Shown piece after piece: positions 57,668 to 64,000 of a stretch of 64,000 nucleotides of DNA (the stretch's first letter is position 1; each line of letters starts with the position of its first letter). Made by a program: the position numbers and the translations under genes. The notes under the pieces are model-generated. The model did no database searches. It saw only the letters and a program-made list of their open reading frames with translations, and was not told where the DNA came from. Origin of the DNA: Neckera pumila (Eukaryota > Streptophyta > Bryopsida > Hypnales > Neckeraceae); contig OZ018408.1 of the NCBI GenBank assembly GCA_963969595.1, forward strand, positions 30,318,108-30,382,107, read 5' to 3'.

Positions 57668-58340
57668 TTAACCCCGAAGCACCCCAGCGCCTCAAAATGG
57701 GGAGCCCAAGATTGAAATTTTATGAAAACAAACACCCTATGAATTATGTACTCTCACAAGTTTGTATTGACAAGTACAAGTTGTTTATGGATCATGCGGG
57801 AGTACTGGGCGATCATTGATTGGACTGATGTAGTTCTGTGGGACCAAATGGCTAGGTAATAGGGTCCATGGGTTTTCCATTTTCTGAGTTCTGGGCTACT
57901 GCTCGTGATCCTGGGTAAACGGATGGGACTGATGTAATTCTGCCCAAACCAACGAACTTGGGACACCAAAAATACTAATTTCACTTCAGTGATAACCCCA
58001 AAAATTTGAGTGGACGCCCGGGTATACTATACCTAGCACGTACCAGAGTTTCATCCCAAAAAGATACGTATTTCATTGAAATTGGTAAGCCCGAAGTGAA
58101 TGAACCCCCAAAATTCCATTGAAATCTCAGAAGTCAAATGTAGTTTGACCATTATAATTTCAAAAACCACATGGTGAAAAGGTCCGAAACTTGGCCACCT
58201 CGTGCGAATGCAAGTCCTTCGCCATTTCCAGCTGTCATTCCTCTTGGATTTTCCGAACCAATCCACGGTGTACAATTAAGTGAACACTGGTGCAAGCGAG
58301 GCTGAGTTTACTGAAAAATCCCTGGGCGCTCAGGGGTTAA
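57668..58340. mobile_element. TTAA-flanked element, family E (673 bp)
   Basis: The ends TTAACCCCGAAGCACCCCAG and CTGGGCGCTCAGGGGTTAA are imperfect inverted repeats with TTAA. The interior is richer in GC than families A and B and holds two unrelated minus-strand frames of about 75 codons with no motif. The internal pair GGGACTGATGTAATTCTG/GGACTGATGTAGTTCTG is a direct repeat. Confidence 0.65.
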
Positions 58341-59010
58341 GGTGTGCTTGTAGGTGCACTTCAACTTCAAAATCAACAAAATAAAAGGATGTAGAACATG
58401 ATATGCATATTAATTATGATGCTAATATTGGTTTGATATTCTCAGCCTAGAAATCCAAATTTCCATCCACTTCTGAAAAACTTATACATCTTGTGTTACC
58501 ATCAATCTTTACAAAGATTATATCAATAAATCCAACAAAATCTTTATAATGTCATGTCCTATAATCCAAACATAATCCTTTAGATTATTATATGAGAGCA
58601 ATGTTAGGGGAGAAACAGAATGTTATTTCAAAGAAAGGCAAAATTGGCAATTTCATGGCATATAAAATGCATGCCATGTTTCTTAGATTTAGTGACAATT
58701 GAACCTCTATAGCCCTCAAGTAAGAAAAGAAACTATTAAGTAGCAAATTTCCTAATCAAGACATTTAATAATTGCACAATTTGATTTTCCAAGACAAGAA
58801 TATTCAATAATTCATAGGCAATGCATCCAAAACGCCTATTAGTATAAATTTTATTCCCAAATTTGTACAAGAGGGTTGCATCTAAAAAATAGATTTATTG
58901 CAAAGAACAATTTAAAGGTTGAACAATTGCAATTGACCAAATTTAAGCTTTACAATTTGGTTTTTAAGGAATTTTATTATTTAAGGTGAATATATCCATT
59001 CCCATCCATA
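58341..59010. other. AT-rich spacer, nothing recognised
   Basis: A short block (GGTGCACTTCAACTTCAAA) is repeated at about 57567 and 58353, on the two sides of the family E element. Otherwise no feature is supported. Confidence 0.4.
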
Positions 59011-59715
59011 TTAACCCCTAAAGGACCAAACACCGTTTTTTGGCAACATAGCAATTTTGGGCAGTTCACTACAAATGGAGTTTTCATTTTTTTTCTTTGG
59101 AAATTTCACACAATATGCACCCGAGGAGTAGTTTAAGGTCCAACAATTTTCATAACTTGTGACTACACGGTTAATAAGTTATTGCATAGTATGCAATTTC
59201 ATTACTTAGAAGGTAGCCTGGGCAACTCAAAAAACTTCTTTAAAAATCACTTATTTGAAAAATGAAAAAATGAAATTGGTTCTAAAGAATTATTTAGACT
59301 TGGAAAAGTTTGAATCAATCCGTTTTGTTTAATGAGATGACGGTTATGAGGGATTCCAGTTTGCGGGTACGTATAGAGTCTCTAGATTTAGACCTACCCA
59401 CAAACTAGAATCCCTCATAATTGTCAAGTCATCAAACAAAATGGAGTGATTCAAACTTTACCATGTCTAAATAAATCTTTAGAACAAATTTTAGTTTTTC
59501 ATTTTTCAAATAAGAGTGATTTTTAAAGAAGTTTTTTGAGTTGCCCGGGCTGCCCACCGAGTAACAAAACTTATATATCATGCAATAACTTATTAACTCT
59601 GTAGTCAAAAGTTATGAAAGTTGTTGGGCCTTAAAAAATAAAGACTCTATTTGTAGTGAGCTACCCAAAATCGCTATGTTGCCAAAAAAACGGTGTTTGG
59701 TCCTTTAGGGTTTAA
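59011..59715. mobile_element. TTAA-flanked foldback, family B copy 2 (705 bp)
   Basis: Ends TTAACCCCTAAAGGACCAAAC and GTTTGGTCCTTTAGGGTTTAA. Same arm blocks as 43407-44153 (AACATAGCAATTTTGGGCAG, TTTGTTTAATGAGATGA, AGTTTGCGGGT) around a centre near 59370. Confidence 0.85.
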
Positions 59716-59865
59716 AATCTCAAGCCTTTATAAAAAAATGCTAAGTATCATACATATTTTTCACAAATTTAAAAAAATGCAAGTAGAAATCTACTGTTTC
59801 AATAATAATTAATAACTTTATGAATTTTTAAAGTTTTCTTCTTTGAAAATACAAAATTGTAAACA

Positions 59866-60150
59866 CATTCAATGACATTTGAGGGCATTGGAGGGATGTT
59901 TCAGGCCCATTTCCAAATCTAGCCCAATTTGCGAATAATCATTACGGGTTGTCATAATTTATTTATTTATTTAAAAAAAAAAGGAATCTCCCAAATATCA
60001 TTTTAAGCATAATTTTTTTGTTTGTTTGTTTCTTTCAAAAATGATGTGGCACAGTCTTAACTACATCAACTAGCAGTTATCATGCGTTCCCGCAGTCTAG
60101 GAACGCAAGATAACTCGTAGTCTCTTAGAGGCCTCAAATGTCATTTAATG
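59866..60150. mobile_element. CATT-ended MITE with internal hairpin, family G copy 3 (285 bp)
   Basis: The left end CATTCAATGACATTTGAGGGC is matched by the right-end complement CATTAAATGACATTTGAGGCC. The hairpin GTTATCATGCGTTCC..AGGAACGCAAGATAAC lies at about 60077-60115. Confidence 0.75.
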
Positions 60151-60812
60151 AATTGGGGCCATCAACATTTGAAGAAATCCATAATTAAACACCAATTGAT
60201 TGGTTCATGATTCACAATTCAATCCCTAAGGACCAAAAGGCTTTGGACAAAACAGAAATGTATTATAAAAGGTAAACACTATAATTTTTGAAGTTTGCAT
60301 CAAAGAAGACTATGTAAAGCATAATGAGTAGAAAGTATTTGTATGGTGAAAAAAATAAAACGAATTATAGATTTATTTCAAATAAACTTTGAAAATTAAA
60401 TTTCAAACATACATCAAATATAAATTTCTATGTATAGCATTTGAAAAATGGTTGATCAAAGTTGTAGTTACGGTGATTTGGAAAAAAAACATAAGATTTA
60501 GTATTGTGAACATCAGCACTTTCTCCAAATAATAAACTTTCCAACACCAAACAAATTCTAAGTATTTTGTGCTAGATTATTCATAATATTTGTTTGACTA
60601 CAATGATTTCATAGTTCTGAACTTAAAAATAGAAAGACAATCCAATCTAGTTTGGATAAAAGATACAGATTTTTGAAAAATATTTCATTCTGCTCAAAAA
60701 TGTTACCCTGAGTTGAGCAATGACCAAAAATGGTTGGTTGGGTCCTTAGGGGCTAGTACGTATAAACCACCAAAAATGTATCTAAAAATTTGGCTCTATT
60801 GAAGAACTTCCT
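60151..60812. other. AT-rich spacer, nothing recognised
   Basis: A GGTCCTTAGGGGCTAG motif at about 60749 resembles a decayed right end of the TTAA group. No other feature supported. Confidence 0.35.
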
Positions 60813-61747
60813 TTAACCCCTAAAGGACCGTTGTCCCTTCGGGGAATAAATGTGTTTTTGGGCAGGTACCTACAGGCTAAAATTTTGTCATGATTTTTTG
60901 AAACTTTTCTTGAAGATAGAAAAACTGATAAGCTTTGTGGGAATATAACTTTTTTTACAATCGGTGCCCGGGAAAAAAACTTATGACCAAATAAGCTCAA
61001 AACAGGGGACGGTAGGCAACAAAACAAAATGGACAAAAATTTGAATTCTTTTTTTAATATTTTTTTCTCATAGATTGTATTTTTGTCTATTTGGAAAGCT
61101 TTTATTCAATTCATTTGGATTTGTTATGAGAAAGTTATGGACATTCTTGTTTTTTGGGCAGTTAAAGCATCATTCTTCTTGAAAAAAATAACTTGTAGGA
61201 TTCATTTCTGAATGCAATTTTCCAAATTTTTCAGTTTTTTTTTTTCTTCATGGTTTATATTACTTTCTAGAACAATATCACCATTGGGATTACTATTTTC
61301 TAATTCCATATAAAAGATATTAATATTTTAGATTTTTCTTCTATCTCGTATCTACTTCTACTTAACAATTTTTTAAAGAATGAAAATTAAGTTTTTTTGG
61401 ATTCTTTTTTTTCCTAGCCTCTCAACTCAATTCTCCACTATAAAGATTTAAAGCTCAAAACTTGGTAGTGTAAAAATTTTATGTTTAAAATGTTCAAAGT
61501 TAAAAAATCTGGTCCCGTAATGTGCTGAAAAAACTTGTTTTTTCACTTTAAACATAGATATCTTGCAATCTGTGCGGTCAAAAATTTTGAATTTTTTTTC
61601 CACACACTCTTATACTAGCTAGGTATAAGATCCTACAGTTAGATGTGAACAAAAAAACATTTTTCAAATTTTTTTACTTTTTGCTATAGAAATGGCAATT
61701 TTGAGTGTTTTTTGGTAGAAAAAGGGCCTCGGTCCTTTAGGGGTTAA
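60813..61747 (+). mobile_element. TTAA-flanked family A element, copy 6 (935 bp)
   Basis: Ends TTAACCCCTAAAGGACCGTTG and CGGTCCTTTAGGGGTTAA, a near-perfect 17-bp inverted repeat. Its right TTAA is also the left TTAA of copy 7. Confidence 0.85.
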
Positions 61748-62668
61748 TCCCTAGAGGACCTAAGTTGGTTTGGCAGACATTTGGGATTTTGGGCAGGTAC
61801 CTATGGGTTGAATTTTTATCCTGATTTTTTGAAACTTTTTTCGAAGTTAGAAACAACTGATAAGCTTTGTGGGAATATAATTTTATTTTCAATTGGTGCC
61901 CGGGAACAAAAGTTGTGCCCAAATAAGCTTAAAATAGGAGAGAGGGGTCAACAAAAAAATTATACAAAAAGTTTTAAAAAAAAATTGAATTTTTTCCTAT
62001 AGTATATTTTTTTCTATTTTGAAACCTTTGATTCATTCCATTTGGATTTGTTATTAGAAAATATGGACAATCTAATTTTTTCGGGCACTTAGAGCATCTT
62101 CCTAAAAACAATAATTTGTAGGATTCACTTCTGAATGCAATTCTTACAATTTTTCAAAAAAATAAATTCCATGTAGTTTAGTCTTTTTGCTAGAACAATC
62201 TTATCATTGAAATTAGTGCATTTTAATTCCATATGAAAGATATTAATATTTTAGATTTTCCTTCTATCTTGTACTTGCTTCTACTTAACAATTTTTTTAA
62301 TAATGAAAATTAAGTTTTTTTATTTGATTTTTTTTGCTAGACTCTCAACTCAATTCTCCACTATAAAGATTTAAAGCTCAAAACTCTGTAGTGCAAAAAA
62401 TTAAAGTTAGAAATGTTCAAATTCAAAAGATCTAGTCCCACAATATGCTAAAAAACTTGTTTTTTTTTCACTTTAAACGCAGATATCTTGCAATTTGTGC
62501 GATCAAAAATTCTGAAATTTTTTCCACACATTGTCATACTAATTAGGTATAAGATCCTCCGGTTAGATGTGAAATAAAAAAATTTCAAAGCTTTTTACTC
62601 TTTGCTATAGAAATGGCAATTTTGAGTGTTTTTTGGCAGAAAAATGGCCTTGGTCCTTTAGGGGTTAA
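61744..62668 (+). mobile_element. TTAA-flanked family A element, copy 7 (925 bp)
   Basis: Starts TTAATCCCTAGAGGACC and ends TTGGTCCTTTAGGGGTTAA; same orientation as copy 6 and directly joined to it. Full family A landmark order. It is non-coding. Confidence 0.85.
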
Positions 62669-64000
62669 GAATGAGACATTCAATTTAAATCATCAATGTC
62701 ATGCAATATTTATTGTTATATATGTTAATTTCTTTAACTCCTAATGCGAGTTCATTTTGAATCCCTAAAGTTCCTTGACTATTTTTTTTTAAAGTATCCA
62801 AAACTATCAAACATTTGGAATATAATTGAAATATATTTAAAAAACGGAATCATTAACCATACAAATTTGTCCTAGACTACTATAGAAATTCATAGAATTT
62901 ATTTTAGAAGAACAAACCATATAGATTGCAAGATTCAAACGTTTAAAGTTAAAAGAAAATAAATTTTGGATCCTCCCAATATGGTTAACATAGTCTCACT
63001 CAACTTTGTGGAAAAAGAGGCGCTATCCAATTTTGGAAATTTAGACCATTGAATAGGTAGTTATATTAGTTACTTGCATGCCAAGTTTAAAAGATAATGG
63101 GGTGTCTAATCTTTCCAAAATCATCTTGTACTAATAAGATGTCAAAAAACAACAACTACAAGGATAGGATTTCAACTTTTTGTAGACATTTCATTTTTGA
63201 GAAGGATTCAAGTCCTAATTTTCCACACAAAGCTTTCCTATTTTAAATTGAGTACATGAAAAAAAAAAAAAAAAAAAAATTCTCATGAATTTACACAAGT
63301 TTGAGCTAATGGTTCTAAAGCTGTCCTAAAATTGCTATTTTTAGTGCATCTAGTGAAAATTGGGAAAAAAAAATTTGCACTTTCAACCATACTTTATAAT
63401 TTCCCTACACTAATTTGAAAATGTGTGGGAAAAATTCAATCCATTCAGCTTCACAAATTTTGAAAAATATAATCTTTCAAAGTTAATGAAAAATAATTCA
63501 CAACTTAATTGATTAATTGCCCTCTCTATTAGTACATTGCCCAAGCTACCCCTAAACTCTCAAGCCATATAACTTTCATTTATTTGTCCACTAGGGAAAA
63601 AGAAAATTTTAAGTTTTTGGTCTTTGCAATAGAAATGGCAATTTTGAGTGTTTTTTGGTGGAAAAAAGGCCTTGGGACTTTAGGAACTGGACATGATAGA
63701 GATTGCATGGAAAATTAAAACACAACAATATCACTTATGGATCAAAAGATTATAATGTTTGATTATGAGTGTGTTAACTGGAAAAAATGATTTGAAGTCT
63801 TTCAATTTTCTTTTCATATGTGGGTGATTGTAAGAAACACCTGTCAATTTTGTTGCGTTTGGCTGATTTTTTCAGGAGTACTTTAAAATTAAAAAATTGT
63901 TTTTTTAAAAATTCAAAAGATATGACTAATGTATACACCTTTAAGACGAATGTTCCAAGGGAAGGAATTTCATAGGAAAATTCTCTAAGTAGGATAACTT
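62669..64000. other. AT-rich right edge with remnants of families A and C
   Basis: A diverged A-like right end (AGAAATGGCAATTTTGAGTG then TTTTTTGGTGG and CTTGGGACTTTAG) lies at about 63630-63684; a possible left end (TTAACTCCTAATGCG) is at 62733. A block at about 63720-63770 (ACACAACAATATCACTTATG) matches family C at about 37998. A poly-A run lies at 63260-63279. No gene is seen. Confidence 0.45.

Overview
The window comes from the nuclear genome of a photosynthetic streptophyte (a land plant or close algal relative). The evidence is a complete CP12 gene with a chloroplast transit peptide at 16.5-17.8 kb, GT-AG introns, a plant-type chromodomain Ty3/gypsy LTR element, CACTA-type and Stowaway-like short transposons, and short TTTAGGG telomere-like runs. 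Low gene density, very AT-rich spacers and many nested short DNA transposons suggest a large genome. The species cannot be named; a non-flowering lineage is only a guess.

Genes: two are well supported. CP12 (plus strand, two exons, 128 aa) is the redox-controlled scaffold that holds GAPDH and phosphoribulokinase in an inactive complex in the dark. From 37.3 down to 31.5 kb on the minus strand I can phase seven exons into one open frame of about 753 aa. It ends in a divergent protein-kinase fold that lacks the ATP-binding lysine, so it is probably a pseudokinase; its 2.4-kb first intron holds a degenerate tandem array of 0.37-0.44 kb units. Gene remnants are a frameshifted SANT-domain fragment resembling the TFIIIB subunit BDP1 (10.74-10.97 kb) and a short secreted-peptide-like frame without an ATG (9.0-9.2 kb). 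Three other places have coding-like or exon-like pieces that I could not assemble (30.4-31.5, 45.1-45.3 and 51.2-53.9 kb).

Mobile DNA fills most of the rest. A degraded 5.56-kb chromovirus-type gypsy element with 246-bp LTRs lies at 21.9-27.5 kb. The dominant theme is a set of at least six non-autonomous families that all begin TTAA-CCC(C) and end (G)GGG-TTAA, usually with a CCTAAAGGACC-like terminus. They occur as about 0.9-kb elements (seven copies), about 0.7-kb foldback palindromes (two), one chimera, and shorter families. A four-base TTAA-type target duplication with a CCC-starting terminus is the signature of piggyBac-like transposons, which to my knowledge are little described in plants. 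The window contains a filled/empty site pair and two head-to-tail pairs sharing one TTAA. Other families are CACTA-type MITEs with 3-bp duplications, a Stowaway-like element, a CATTAG-ended family with a conserved internal hairpin, a GC-rich repeat with an expandable TTTG/TTTTG ladder, and several foldbacks.

Layout: 0-16 kb AT-rich spacer with MITEs and gene fragments; 16.1-18.4 kb CP12; 19.9-28.7 kb transposons including the gypsy element; 29.8-37.8 kb the pseudokinase gene; 37.8-64 kb nested transposons with a GC-shifted, possibly transcribed island at 51.2-53.9 kb. No rRNA, tRNA or CRISPR was seen. All alignments were made by eye.
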